Source of the DNA: Sphingobium terrigena
GTDB lineage: Bacteria > Pseudomonadota > Alphaproteobacteria > Sphingomonadales > Sphingomonadaceae
Direction: 5' to 3'
Length of the DNA: 64,000 nt
NCBI RefSeq assembly: GCF_003591655.1
Contig: NZ_QVRA01000018.1
Span: 1 to 64,000 of the forward strand
How positions within the stretch are numbered: the stretch's first letter is position 1; every line of letters starts with the position of its first letter. The position numbers and the translations under genes are program-made. Shown here piece by piece: positions 1 through 9,371 of the stretch. The notes beneath the pieces were generated by a model. That model did not search any database. It was not told the DNA's origin and saw nothing but the letters and a program-made list of their open reading frames with translations.

Positions 1-2
1 CG

Positions 3-68
3 GGCCGGACGGTCACCGTGACGCTCAATGGCGCGGAAAATGCGCTCGGCCCCGGCCGGAGCGAATGA
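3..68 (+). CDS. C-terminal end of an upstream gene, probably efflux adaptor
   Basis: The frame is open from the window edge and ends in a TGA that overlaps the ATG of the next gene (ATGA). Only about 21 residues are visible, including GRTVTVTLNGAEN. This resembles the last beta strand of HlyD/EmrA-type membrane-fusion adaptors, which often precede a NodT gene. The tail is too short for a firm family call; the overlap does show translational coupling to the NodT gene. Confidence 0.35.
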   Translation, partial: GRTVTVTLNGAENALGPGRSE

Positions 69-1507
69 CGATGGGGCGCGTCGGAACGAAAAGGCCGCTC
101 GGACTGATGGGCGCGCTGATGCTGGCTGGCTGTGGCACGGTCGGCCCCAGCTATCGGGCGCCGCCCTTGCCCGCAGGCATCTCGGATCGGCCCGCGAGCT
201 TTGCCGAAGGAAAATCGCCCGCCTATTCGGCTGAACCCTTGCCCCAGCGCTGGTGGCGCCTCTACGCTATTCCCCAGCTCGATGCGCTCGTCCAGGAAGC
301 GATCGAGGCCAACACCGACCTCAGGGTCGCGGCGGCCAATCTCGAACGCGCGCGCGCGATTGTCCAGGAGGTCGAGGCCGGCGCGGGCGTCCAGACTTCC
401 ACGGCGGGCGGCGTATCGGTGGGCGAGCCGTCCAATCTCGGTCTCGGCTCGCCCAACGGGACCCATGCAACCTTCGACGCCGGCGTCGGCATATCCTATG
501 AACTCGACGTCGTGGGCCGGATTCGGCGCACGATCGAGGCCGCGCAGGCCGATGCGGAAGCGCAGGCCGCCGCCTATGACCTTGCGCGCACGACGGTCGT
601 GGCCGGAGTGGTCGGCGCCTATGGAGATGCCTGCGCGGCCGGCGCGCGGATGACCGTTGCCCGCCATTCGGTCGAACTGCAGCGGCAAAGCCTCGCGCTC
701 ACCGAAAGAGGCGTGCGCGCTGGCCTCTACACGCACCTCGACGCCACCCGCTCGCGCGCGCTCCTGGCTCAGCTCGAGGCAGCGCTGCCGCCGATCGAGG
801 CAGGCCGCAAAGCTGCACTATTCAGCCTTGCCGTGCTGCTCGGCCGGACGCCCGAAGATTATCCGCCCGATCTCGCGACCTGCCGGATCATCCCTTCCGT
901 CGACCGCCCGCTGCCGATTGGCGACGGTATGGCGCTGATCCGGCGCCGGCCCGACATCCGCGAAGCTGAACGCCGGCTCGCGGCTGCGACGGCGCGCATC
1001 GGAGTGGCGACGGCGGACCTCTATCCGAGCGTCAGCCTCGGCGCATCGCTCGGCACGACCTCGCGGAGCGTGGGCGGGCTGGTCGATGATTCGGCGTTGC
1101 GGTTCAGCTTCGGCCCGCTCATCTCGTGGTCCTTCCCGGACCGGCGCGTCGCCAGGGCGCGGATCGCGGAAAGCGATGCAGCGGCGCGCGCGACGCTGGC
1201 GGCATTTGACGGCAGCGTCCTCGCAGCTCTCCGCGAAACCGAGACGGTCCTCAGCACCTATGCCCGCGATCTGGACCAGAATGCCAAGCTCAGGGTCGCG
1301 CGTGATGAGAGCGGGAGGGCTTCCGCGCTACAAGCCCGGATGACTCGGGGCGGTCTTGGAACGGGTCTTGAACTGCTCGACACGCAGCGAAGCCTTGCCA
1401 CAACCGAAGCGGCGCTGGCGGCCTCGGATGCGTCCATCGCCTCGGATCGCGTTCGGCTGTTCCTTGCGCTCGGCGGCGGCTGGGAAGGAGGGATGGCGGG
1501 GCCGTGA
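65..1507 (+). CDS. NodT-family outer-membrane efflux lipoprotein
   Basis: This outer-membrane channel (TolC/OprM class) would connect a periplasmic adaptor and inner-membrane pump to the cell exterior. The N terminus is a lipoprotein signal with lipobox LAGC, followed by the family's GPSYRAP start. The motifs RWWRLY and RRRPDIREAERRLAAATARIG are typical of NodT proteins. Length (480 aa) is normal. The start overlaps the stop of the preceding gene; an in-frame ATG two codons later is an alternative. The pump it serves probably lies upstream of the window, because the next pump faces the other way and has its own NodT gene. Confidence 0.9.
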   Translation: MTMGRVGTKRPLGLMGALMLAGCGTVGPSYRAPPLPAGISDRPASFAEGKSPAYSAEPLPQRWWRLYAIPQLDALVQEAIEANTDLRVAAANLERARAIVQEVEAGAGVQTSTAGGVSVGEPSNLGLGSPNGTHATFDAGVGISYELDVVGRIRRTIEAAQADAEAQAAAYDLARTTVVAGVVGAYGDACAAGARMTVARHSVELQRQSLALTERGVRAGLYTHLDATRSRALLAQLEAALPPIEAGRKAALFSLAVLLGRTPEDYPPDLATCRIIPSVDRPLPIGDGMALIRRRPDIREAERRLAAATARIGVATADLYPSVSLGASLGTTSRSVGGLVDDSALRFSFGPLISWSFPDRRVARARIAESDAAARATLAAFDGSVLAALRETETVLSTYARDLDQNAKLRVARDESGRASALQARMTRGGLGTGLELLDTQRSLATTEAALAASDASIASDRVRLFLALGGGWEGGMAGP

Positions 1508-2223
1508 TGGCCGAGCCTTCGCGAAGCGTACGCTCGGCCTGCCCACCAACGCCGTGCTGCGCGCCGATCTTGAAATCGTCACGGTTGCCGATGCCTGTGC
1601 GGTCAGGCGGGCGAAGGCGCAGCATCCGGTCCTGCGCAATTATGCCGAGACCACTACGGCGCCAAAAAATGGGCATGCCAGCGCCGCGTCCTCGCCCGCA
1701 TCGAGGCCAGCACGATGGGCATGGACACCCTCGCGATGGCGCAGCGGCTTGGTACAGTGCGGCAGGCCGAACTTGCTGCCAACCTTGACCCCACCCAAAG
1801 CCGGCACCGTGCTGTCGGCACGACGGTCTGGGGGGCAGGGGGCATTTCGCCCGAGGAGGCTGGGTGGGCCATCGGCTCGCCCTCCTCACGACGCGCGGGG
1901 CATTCGACAGCCCGCCAACGGCTGAGCACTGCGCGATCTCAGGGCCGGCCTTTCGCCCGCCGAACTGGCCGGGCTGAGATCAAGTCGTCCCAAAGACGCC
2001 CGGATCGAAGCGGATTCCATCCTTGAAGAGGCCGCGTGGCATTATCGCAATCTTGCGAGAAGGCCGGACCATGCGCCGCCAGCGGCGCTGCTGGAACATA
2101 TCGACCACGCGACGTAAGCCGAATTGGAAGCCCCGCTACCGGGATCCGGCGCGCGGCGATCCTCGTGCTCGTCAGCCTGCGTCGCAAACGTCTTTCCTAG
2201 GGCCGCGGCATGGGACGGAAGCC
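1508..2223. other. Degraded region between two efflux modules
   Basis: No intact gene is supported in these roughly 700 bases. Short coding-like pieces sit in several plus-strand frames. One, near 1655-1735, reads DHYGAKKW followed by RRVLARIEASTMGMD, which resembles the middle of IS1380-type transposases. Another, near 1935-2115, reads LRAGLSPAELAGLRSS and EEAAWHYRNLARRPDHAPPAALLEHID and then stops; it looks like the C terminus of an unidentified protein. I read the stretch as stacked remnants. The transposase assignment is tentative. Confidence 0.4.
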
Positions 2224-5200
2224 TCATGCGCGCATGAGGCGCTCATAGAGGATCGGCACCACGAAGACAGTGAGCACGGTCGAGACGAGTGTGCCAAAGA
2301 TCAGCGAGATCGCAAGGCCGCCGAACACGGGATCGGGGATCATGATCGCCGAGCCCAGCACGATGGCAAGCGTGGTGAGCAGGATCGGCCGCAGGCGGAC
2401 CGCGCCGGCCATCCGCGCCGCCTCCGCCAGCGGCATGCCATGTTTCTGGTTATCCTGGATGAAGTCGATGATGAGCAGCGAGTTGCGGATCACCACGCCG
2501 GACAGTGCGATGATGCCCACGATGGAGGTCGCCGAAAAGTCGGTTTTCAGCAGCCAGTGGCCCGGAAAGATGCCGATGACCCCCAGAGGCACTGCGGACA
2601 TGGCAATCAGCGGGGTGAGGAACGAGCGATAATAAGCAACCAGTAGGAAATAGATCGCCGTCAGCGCCGCCCCGAGCGCCATCAGCATGTCGCGGTAGAT
2701 ATCGAGCGTCATCCGCATTTCGCCGCTCCATAGCAGTTGGTAGCCGTCGATGATGTCAGGTGCCTTTTCGCTGAGGCTGAGATTGCCGGTGGCGAGCGGC
2801 TGCCCGTCCGGGGTGCGCAATCTCGACAAGCGCCGGTTGAGATCGAGCACCGCATAGACCGGCACGCTCTGCGCAAGTTCTCCTCCGACGAAGATCACGC
2901 GCTCATTGTCCTTGCGCTGGACCGGCTTGTCGGCGGTAGATGGTGTGCGCCGGACCAATTCGGCCAGCGGTATCTGGCGGCCGTCCCTGCTGGTCACGTA
3001 GAGGCCTTCGAGCCGTGCGGGGGCGGGCTGATCCGCGCGCGGCACATAGGCGCGGATCGGAACGGGGTTGCGCTCTGGATCGATATGGGCACGCCCGACC
3101 ACCTGGCCATCATAGACAAGTCCCAGAACCTCGGCGATATCGGCAGCTGACACGCCGGAGAGCGCTGCTTTCTCGCGGTCAGGAACAAAGCGCCATTGCG
3201 ACACGTCGGTAGGCTCGCTGTTCGAGATATCGACCATGTCATAGGTGTTGGCGAACTCGGCTTCCACCTGCTTCGCCAGCCGGCGCAAGCCCACGAGATC
3301 TTCGCCGTGCAATTCGGCGAGCACCGTCGCACGCACCGGTGGCCCCGGCGGATCCTCGACCAGTCTCACCCGGGCGCCCGGATAGCGGGTCCGAATGGCT
3401 TCGATCTTCAGACGCAATTCGCGGACGAACGTGATCGAGCTTTCCGAACGCTGGTGCTTGTCCAGGAGGTTGACGCGAATTTCGGCGACATTCTCACCCG
3501 TGCGAGCCGCCGTTCCCTGCATCAATCCATTGAAATCCGGGACCCCAGCCTGGCCGATCCAGTTCTGGTAGTTCACCACCAGCGGATTGGCGGCAAGCAG
3601 GCCATCGATCTCGTGAACCATCCGGGCCGTATTCTCGACGGGGCTGGCTTCGGCCATGGTGATCACGATGTTGAAGGTGTTCTTGTTGTCCTTGGGAAGG
3701 AAGCCCATGGCAACCCCAAGCGGCGGCACCGGCCCGCCGACGCCCGCCGGGCGGATGAACTGCCAGCCGCCTTGCGCGATCGAAAGGAGCAGGGCAACGA
3801 CCGCGCCGATCATCAGGGCACGACGTGCCTTTGAGTGCTCCTGAAGCGGTCGGATCAGCCAGAGATAGGCGTCCCGCAACTTGTCGGGCTTGCGCTCCGC
3901 ATGAGCACCGGCCTCTTCCGCGCTTCCATCATCCAATATGCCGCCGGTAGAGGCAGGTCGCTTGACCCAGCGGTTCGCTGCCCAGGGCGTGACGATATAG
4001 GCGACAATGATCGACGCGAGCATCGCGATCGGCACATTATAGGCGATGGGATAGAAATAATCGCCCGCCATGCCGGTCACGAGCAGCAGGGCCGCGAACA
4101 CCAGCATCACGGCAAATGTCGCGAGATTGGTGGCGCCGCCGATCTCGTTGGTGGCAAGGACGGTCACATCCTCCTGCGAAGCGTCGGAGCGCTCGTGATG
4201 GTAGTGGCGGTGGATGTTCTCGATCACGACGATCGAGGCATCGACGAGCAGGCCCAGCGCCAGGATAAGCGCGAACAGGGTGATGCGGTTGATCGTCACC
4301 CCGCCGAGCAGGTCCGCTCCGAGCGTGATCGAGAAGATGACCGGAACGGTGACGGACACGATCAGCGCCTCGCGCCAGCCGAGGAACAACAGCATGATGA
4401 AGCTGACGGTAATCAGCGCGATCGCCAGATGCTCCATCAGCGCGTTGACGGCCTCGTCGGCTTTCTGGCCGTCGTCGCGGGTGGTTACGACATGGACCGC
4501 GCGCGGGATGAAGCTGGCCTGCATCCGCGCGACCCGATTGGCCACGGCTTCGGACACGGTGACCGCATTCTCACCCTTCTTCTTTGCAATGGCGATGGTG
4601 ACGGCGGGCATTTCGCCTTCACCGAGCTTGGCGCGCGGGTCGCCCGCCGCAAATCCGAAACGGCTGAGGCGCGTGATTTCGACATGCGGGCCGTCGGAGA
4701 TGGTTGCGACATCTCCGATCTTGATCGTGCGGCCATTGCGCACCCCGATCACGAGATCGCGTACCGCCGCCACCGATCCCAGCTCGCCGGAGTAGCGCAG
4801 TCGTTCCAGTCGGCCCGCCCGTGCCGGCCCAGAGAGGTTGAGGCCCACATCGGAGGCGCCCAGCGCTCCGCGTGCCTCGGCGAGCGAGATCGAGAAGGAC
4901 TGCAATCGGACCGGATCGAGCGCGACATCAATCTCTCGGTTGCGCCCGCCATAGACGGAAACCACCGAAACGCCCGGCGTGCTGCGCAGGCGCTCAGCCA
5001 TCGAATCCGCCAATCGCTTGAGGCCGAAGTCGTCATAGGCGGAGGAAGCGAGGGTCACGGTAACGATGGGCACATCGTCGGCATCGACCGCCTGGATCAG
5101 TGGGATAGCCGCATCGGCGGGAAGCCTGCCGCGGTTGGCGATCACCCGGTTGTAGAGCTTGACCAGCGAATCCTCGGGCGGCTGGCCGACCTTGAACTGC

Positions 5201-5502
5201 ACCTGCACCGTGCCGAGGCCGGGTTGGGCGGTGCCGTAACTGTGGTCGAGCCCGGTCATCTCGCTGAGCACGCCTTCAAGCGGTGCCACCACCAGCCGGT
5301 CCACCTCTTCGGCGGTGGCGCCGGGCAGGGCGACCGTGACCATCGCACCGGGCACCACGATCTGGGGATTTTCCTCGCGCGGGGTCAGCAACACGGCGAG
5401 CGCGCCGAGCAGCAGCGCGGCCAGCAGGAAGACGGTCGTCAGCTTGGAGGTGATGAATGTCCTGGCAAGGCGGCCCGCTAAATTGAGCGGCGCCTCGGTC
5501 AT
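2224..5502 (-). CDS. RND efflux transporter permease subunit
   Basis: This inner-membrane proton-driven pump (AcrB/MexK superfamily) would extrude hydrophobic compounds through a tripartite complex. At 1092 aa it has full family length. The first transmembrane helix (about residues 20-40) is followed by PREENPQIVVPGA and the porter-domain sequence LPGATAEEVDRLVVAPLE. A cluster of helices near residues 350-500 includes LILALGLLVDASIVVIENIHRHY, with the conserved acidic residue of the proton relay. A second helix cluster ends the protein. The ATG overlaps the adaptor stop by 4 nt, so the two are coupled. Confidence 0.92.
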   Translation of the reverse strand: MTEAPLNLAGRLARTFITSKLTTVFLLAALLLGALAVLLTPREENPQIVVPGAMVTVALPGATAEEVDRLVVAPLEGVLSEMTGLDHSYGTAQPGLGTVQVQFKVGQPPEDSLVKLYNRVIANRGRLPADAAIPLIQAVDADDVPIVTVTLASSAYDDFGLKRLADSMAERLRSTPGVSVVSVYGGRNREIDVALDPVRLQSFSISLAEARGALGASDVGLNLSGPARAGRLERLRYSGELGSVAAVRDLVIGVRNGRTIKIGDVATISDGPHVEITRLSRFGFAAGDPRAKLGEGEMPAVTIAIAKKKGENAVTVSEAVANRVARMQASFIPRAVHVVTTRDDGQKADEAVNALMEHLAIALITVSFIMLLFLGWREALIVSVTVPVIFSITLGADLLGGVTINRITLFALILALGLLVDASIVVIENIHRHYHHERSDASQEDVTVLATNEIGGATNLATFAVMLVFAALLLVTGMAGDYFYPIAYNVPIAMLASIIVAYIVTPWAANRWVKRPASTGGILDDGSAEEAGAHAERKPDKLRDAYLWLIRPLQEHSKARRALMIGAVVALLLSIAQGGWQFIRPAGVGGPVPPLGVAMGFLPKDNKNTFNIVITMAEASPVENTARMVHEIDGLLAANPLVVNYQNWIGQAGVPDFNGLMQGTAARTGENVAEIRVNLLDKHQRSESSITFVRELRLKIEAIRTRYPGARVRLVEDPPGPPVRATVLAELHGEDLVGLRRLAKQVEAEFANTYDMVDISNSEPTDVSQWRFVPDREKAALSGVSAADIAEVLGLVYDGQVVGRAHIDPERNPVPIRAYVPRADQPAPARLEGLYVTSRDGRQIPLAELVRRTPSTADKPVQRKDNERVIFVGGELAQSVPVYAVLDLNRRLSRLRTPDGQPLATGNLSLSEKAPDIIDGYQLLWSGEMRMTLDIYRDMLMALGAALTAIYFLLVAYYRSFLTPLIAMSAVPLGVIGIFPGHWLLKTDFSATSIVGIIALSGVVIRNSLLIIDFIQDNQKHGMPLAEAARMAGAVRLRPILLTTLAIVLGSAIMIPDPVFGGLAISLIFGTLVSTVLTVFVVPILYERLMRA

Positions 5503-6599
5503 CGCGTGGCTCCGCCGGCGAGGCGTGCGCCGTCCCGAACGGTCCGATCGACACGGGCGAGGATGCGTTCACCAGCCGACAGGCCGGAGGTTACGGTGAC
5601 CCGATCGCCCAGCCGGTCACCCGGCCGCACCCAGCGGAAGGTGAGACGCTTGTCCTGGCCCACCACGAAAACCCCGGTCAGCCCGCCGCGGTCGGTGATC
5701 GCGGCGGCAGGCACCGCGACGGTATCTCCGCTGACCCCGTGATTCGTCGCCGATGGGAGCCGGACGCGACCGAACATGCCCGGCATGATTCCGCTATCGG
5801 CGGGAAGAACGATCTCTACCGTGTAGCGGCGGGTAGCCGGGTCCGCGGAGGGGACGACGCCCCGGACCGTGCCGGTTACGGGGCGATCTTCGCGCCCGTC
5901 GAGCAGCACGGGAGTCGCCGCTCCCGGCACGAACATCCCGAGACTGGCCTGGGGCGCGGCAAAGCGGAACACCAATTGGCCACGGCTCTCCACCGTCACC
6001 AGCGGCGATCCTGGCATCACCATATCTCCGTCGCGGATTTGCCGGGAAACGACGAAACCGTCGAAAGGGCTGGCAATCGAGGTGTAGCTGCGGTCCACCT
6101 GGGCAGCGGTGAGCGCCGCCTGTCCCTGGGTGACTCCGGCGGCGGCCGTGCTGTCTCGAAGCTGTTCTTTGCGATAGGCATCCATCGCCAAGGCACCGCT
6201 TTGGGCGAGCGGTGCATCGCGCGTGACATCCCCATGCGCATCGCGTTGTTCGGCCAGCGCCGCATCCAGCGCGGCGCTGGCGCGCCGAACAGCGGCCTCG
6301 GCCTGCCGCGCGTCGATGGTCGCAAGGATTTGCCCGCGCCTGACGGGCTGGCCGTCATAAAGGTCGGCTGCCCGGATAGTGCCCGAGGCGCGGGCCACGA
6401 GTTGCACGCGATCATCGGATTCGACCGTGCCGCTCGCGGCAGTTCCGTCCATGGATGTCGTCAGGGAGGCAGTCGTCACGGGCAGGTTGACGGCGGGAGG
6501 TTCCGCCGATTGCGATGTCTGGTCCCCACCGCCGCAGCTTGCGAGAAGGATAGGAAACGACAGGGCGATCGCCTTCGCCACACGGTGCTTGCGATCCAT
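5499..6599 (-). CDS. RND efflux periplasmic adaptor lipoprotein
   Basis: This membrane-fusion protein bridges the RND permease and the outer-membrane channel. It has a lipoprotein signal (SFPILLASCGGG, lipobox LASC), then a biotinyl-lipoyl-like first half (VQLVARASGTIRAADLYDGQPVRRGQ), a short coiled-coil hairpin, the returning lipoyl half (SPFDGFVVSRQIRDGDMV), and beta-barrel and proximal domains. Length of 366 aa is typical. It starts 1 nt after the TetR stop and overlaps the permease start, which makes a tight tetR-adaptor-permease operon. Confidence 0.92.
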   Translation of the reverse strand: MDRKHRVAKAIALSFPILLASCGGGDQTSQSAEPPAVNLPVTTASLTTSMDGTAASGTVESDDRVQLVARASGTIRAADLYDGQPVRRGQILATIDARQAEAAVRRASAALDAALAEQRDAHGDVTRDAPLAQSGALAMDAYRKEQLRDSTAAAGVTQGQAALTAAQVDRSYTSIASPFDGFVVSRQIRDGDMVMPGSPLVTVESRGQLVFRFAAPQASLGMFVPGAATPVLLDGREDRPVTGTVRGVVPSADPATRRYTVEIVLPADSGIMPGMFGRVRLPSATNHGVSGDTVAVPAAAITDRGGLTGVFVVGQDKRLTFRWVRPGDRLGDRVTVTSGLSAGERILARVDRTVRDGARLAGGATR

Positions 6600-6600
6600 G

Positions 6601-7176
6601 TCAGCCCACCACCGAAGCGGACTGGATCAGGGCGAGAAGTTGAGAGGCCACCTGATCCACGGATTCGGACCTCTCGCTGTCTCCGGTCAGGCCGGGGGCG
6701 AGGGGCAGGATCAGGACCTGTCCAAGCGCGAAGCCAACCAGCGACAACGCGACCTCCTTGGCAGATATGTCCGTTCTGCCTTGCTCCACTGCAGCGACGA
6801 TCGATTGGAATGGTTGCCGAAGTACCGTGCTTGAAAGGGTGGCGATGCGGGCTTCGTCTCCATCCAGCAGTTCCCGATACAGCAGGCGGGCGAATATCCG
6901 GTCGGTCATCAGCCTCCGGACGAACCATCGCACAAAAGCCTCGAGCTGGTTCGACGGGTGCTGGGCCAGCCACGCATCCAGATCGCGGGCGCAAGCCTCG
7001 AACACCGAGGCGAGGGTGGCCTCGATCAGGTCGGCCTTGTCCCGGAAGTGATAATAGAGGTTCGCCTGGGTCACCCCGACCAGCCTGGCGATATTGCGCA
7101 TCGACACGGCTTCGTAGCCGCGCTCGGCGAAAAGCCGGGCGGCGGTTTCGAGTAATTGGGACCGCATATCGGACAT
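6601..7176 (-). CDS. TetR/AcrR-family regulator of the efflux operon
   Basis: The protein has about 191 aa with an N-terminal TetR DNA-binding domain: LLETAARLFAERGYEAVSM, then NIARLVGVTQANLYYHFRDK. The C-terminal ligand domain contains two DRIFARLLYRELL-type helices. I chose the ATG before SDMRSQ because upstream in-frame sequence runs into the divergent NodT gene without TetR similarity. It is the first gene of the efflux operon and probably represses both the operon and the divergent NodT gene. Confidence 0.9.
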   Translation of the reverse strand: MSDMRSQLLETAARLFAERGYEAVSMRNIARLVGVTQANLYYHFRDKADLIEATLASVFEACARDLDAWLAQHPSNQLEAFVRWFVRRLMTDRIFARLLYRELLDGDEARIATLSSTVLRQPFQSIVAAVEQGRTDISAKEVALSLVGFALGQVLILPLAPGLTGDSERSESVDQVASQLLALIQSASVVG

Positions 7177-7281
7177 GGAATGCTCACTTGTTGAACGACC
7201 GTTAAGTGGGTTAGTAAGTGATTCGTCCGTGGCTGTCCAGCAAGCTTGCGTCGCTACGGCCCTGAACCGGAGATACTGTCG
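7177..7281. promoter_or_regulatory. Divergent promoter region between tetR and NodT
   Basis: The 105-bp gap must hold promoters for both directions. It contains nested dyads: CACTT at 7185-7189 pairs with AAGTG at 7204-7208, and between them lies AACG-AC-CGTT. A further AAGTG at 7216-7220 makes CACTT/AAGTG units repeat. This arrangement suits a TetR-type operator overlapping both promoters; binding by the adjacent TetR is inferred. Confidence 0.55.
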
Positions 7282-8688
7282 ATGCGTGCGCTTGTCTTTG
7301 TCCCTCCGCTCCTGCTGTTGCCCACACTCGGCGGATGTATGATGGGGCCGAATTACAAAGATGCACCGCCACCCCCCGCCTCGATGGGCAATTCCTTCGT
7401 GCGAACGGATCAGGTTTCGATGCCCGCCACGCAGCAACTGACGCCATGGTGGCGGGAATTGAACGATCCGCTGCTCGATCAACTGATCGGGCGGGCGCTG
7501 TCCTCCAACCCGGCGATCGATATCGCCGAAGCGCGTGTCCGGCAGGCGCGGGCCCAACTGCGAAGCTCGCGCGCGGCATTGGCGCCGGTTGTCGGCACCG
7601 GGGCAGGGGCCGGGAATATCCAGGCATCGAGATTGGTGACGGGTGGAGAGGCCAAGTCCTCGTCGCTCTTCCTCGCAGGCTTCGACGCCCTTTGGGAAAT
7701 CGATCTATTCGGTGGAGCGCGGCGGAATATCGAGGCCACGCGCGCGCAATTCGATGCCGCGCAGGCCGATGCGGAGAATACCCGCCTCAGCCTGACTGCG
7801 GAGATCGCGCGCCAATATCTTGCCCTGCGCGCCAGCCGACAACGTCTGGACCTCGCGCGCCGTCTGCTTGCCAACCAGCAGAAGATCGCGAACCTCACGG
7901 CGCAGCTTGAAGGCGCGGGCAAGCTGTCGCGCATCGAGCGCGATCAGGCCGATCGCACCGTGGAAGTCCGGCGGCAAGCCATCGCGGCTCTGGAAGCGGA
8001 CCGGAACGATCGCAAGGACGCGATAGCCGTGCTGCTGGGAGAAGCCCCCGGCGAGCTCGATGCCATGCTCGATGGCACGGGCCCGGTGCCGCTTCCCCCC
8101 GCCGCCGTCCCGGTCGGCGATCCCACCGCCATGCTCGCCCGCAGGCCCGATATCCGGGCGGCCGAGCAGCACCTGCATGCCGCCAATGCCGGGATTGGCG
8201 TGGCGGAGGCCGCGCGGATGCCCAAGGTCAGCCTGGCAGGCGTGGTCGGTCTTGGCAGCGCCATGAAGGGCGATATTGCGAGTGCCGACAATCTCTGGTC
8301 GCTCGCCGGTCCGACGATCCAATGGAACCTTGCCGATTTTGGACGCGGGCGGGCGGGCGTGTTGCAGGCCGTCGCCGGTCGCGATGAGGCGGCGGCAGCG
8401 TATCGCGCCGCCGTGCTCGTGGCCCTTCAGGATGCCGAAAGTTCACTCAACAGATTCGGCGAGGCGCGCAAGGCATTCGCGATGCAGACGCGCAACTCTC
8501 TGCTGGCGGACCACAGCGCTGGCCTCGCCCAGCAATCCTGGCGTGCAGGGCGGTCGTCCGCGCTCGCCGCGCTTGCCGCCGAAAACGATCAGTTGGCGGC
8601 TGCGGATCTACAGATTCAGGCCCGGATGGCCCTGACGACACAGTTCGTCGCGCTGCAAAAAGCACTAGCGATGGGGGTGAGTGGATAA
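7282..8688 (+). CDS. NodT-family outer-membrane efflux lipoprotein (second copy)
   Basis: This outer-membrane factor is the likely partner of the divergent RND adaptor and permease. The signal peptide ends in lipobox LGGC followed by MMGPNYK. Family motifs include TPWWRELNDPLLDQLIGRAL and ARRPDIRAAEQHLHAANAGIGVAEAARMPK. Length from the chosen ATG is 468 aa. An in-frame start 36 nt upstream would place charged residues ahead of the signal peptide and is less likely. Similarity to the NodT at the window start is only at family level. Confidence 0.9.
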   Translation: MRALVFVPPLLLLPTLGGCMMGPNYKDAPPPPASMGNSFVRTDQVSMPATQQLTPWWRELNDPLLDQLIGRALSSNPAIDIAEARVRQARAQLRSSRAALAPVVGTGAGAGNIQASRLVTGGEAKSSSLFLAGFDALWEIDLFGGARRNIEATRAQFDAAQADAENTRLSLTAEIARQYLALRASRQRLDLARRLLANQQKIANLTAQLEGAGKLSRIERDQADRTVEVRRQAIAALEADRNDRKDAIAVLLGEAPGELDAMLDGTGPVPLPPAAVPVGDPTAMLARRPDIRAAEQHLHAANAGIGVAEAARMPKVSLAGVVGLGSAMKGDIASADNLWSLAGPTIQWNLADFGRGRAGVLQAVAGRDEAAAAYRAAVLVALQDAESSLNRFGEARKAFAMQTRNSLLADHSAGLAQQSWRAGRSSALAALAAENDQLAAADLQIQARMALTTQFVALQKALAMGVSG

Positions 8689-8699
8689 ACCAACTGAGC

Positions 8700-8875
8700 C
8701 AAGAGACGACAGGCGAGCTTGCAGCTTTGTCGATTGGATGTGTGTTGTCGATGAAGCTTTCGATGTCCTCGATTAGCGCCCTCCTGGAGCTATCGGCCCC
8801 TCGTTTTGATCCTCTTTTCGGTCAGCAGGGCGAAGAAGCGCTCGACCTGATTGGGCCAGCACGATGATGTGGGGC
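8700..8875 (-). pseudogene. IS630-family transposase C-terminal fragment
   Basis: On the minus strand the frame reads PTSSCWPNQVERFFALLTEKRIK, the conserved end of the IS630 catalytic core (usual form TPTSSSWLNQVERWFA). A stop follows, and the homologous continuation LIEDIESFIDNTHP appears in another frame. This is therefore a frameshifted remnant. The N-terminal two thirds are absent. Confidence 0.7.
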
Positions 8876-8941
8876 TAAGCGCATGTGCCAACTCGCTGCT
8901 CGGCAAACCAGTCATCATTGATCCAAAGGTACTTTTTGGCG

Positions 8942-9281
8942 AAACTCCTAACCCGCCTTATTCTCGAGGCTGGTCGATAGGGATTGTCGGGGGTTTGTCC
9001 TGGCGTGTCGGGGTGAGTCGGACACGGTCGGCTGTGGCGCCTGTTTCATCGCTGTTTTGCATGGCTGGGGGTTGGGCTGAGGGGATTGTTGGCGGGCACG
9101 GCCGCGCCGTTCAGGGGTTAGCTGGCGGCGCGAAGCGCGATGGCAAGCTCGCGGTAGAGCCCAGCCTCGGGGCAAGCGCTGGCGAAGGCGATGCGGATAC
9201 GGCTGGCGGTTTCGACGATGCGGGCGGCGACCTTGATGAGCCGGAGGTCGCCTTATCGCAATTCACGGTGCAACATGTTCG
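8942..9281 (-). pseudogene. IS1380-like transposase C-terminal remnant and IS end
   Basis: The minus strand reads RLIKVAARIVETASRIRIA followed by FASACPEAGLYRELAIALRAAS and a stop at 9118-9120. This matches the way IS1380-family transposases end in sphingomonads. About 180 bp of non-coding sequence downstream, ending near AGGCGGGTTAGGAG, would be the element's terminal region. Only the 3' end of the element is left, and it is fused directly to the truncated P450 gene. Confidence 0.6.
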
Positions 9282-9371
9282 CAGGTCGTTGAGCGCATCA
9301 TGGGGATCGGCTCTGAACTTCGGGTCGAGAGGAGTCAGGGCGAAGACGTTCGGTAAGGCTTCAGCCGTCAT
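9282..9371 (-). pseudogene. Cytochrome P450 N-terminal fragment
   Basis: The reading frame starts MTAEALPNVFALTP and continues LDPKFRADPHDALNDLR. This is typical of the first 30 residues of bacterial P450s (DP.F..DPY..L..LR). Similarity then stops abruptly at IS1380-like sequence. The ATG lies inside the last codons of the upstream hydrolase, so hydrolase and P450 once formed a coupled pair. The heme-binding part is missing, so no P450 can be made. Confidence 0.6.

Noticed and set aside
3835..5481. Long plus-strand open frames opposite the RND permease, and similar ones opposite traG, traH, traC and traB
   Set aside because: They mirror strongly supported minus-strand genes in GC-rich DNA and show no domain signatures of their own.
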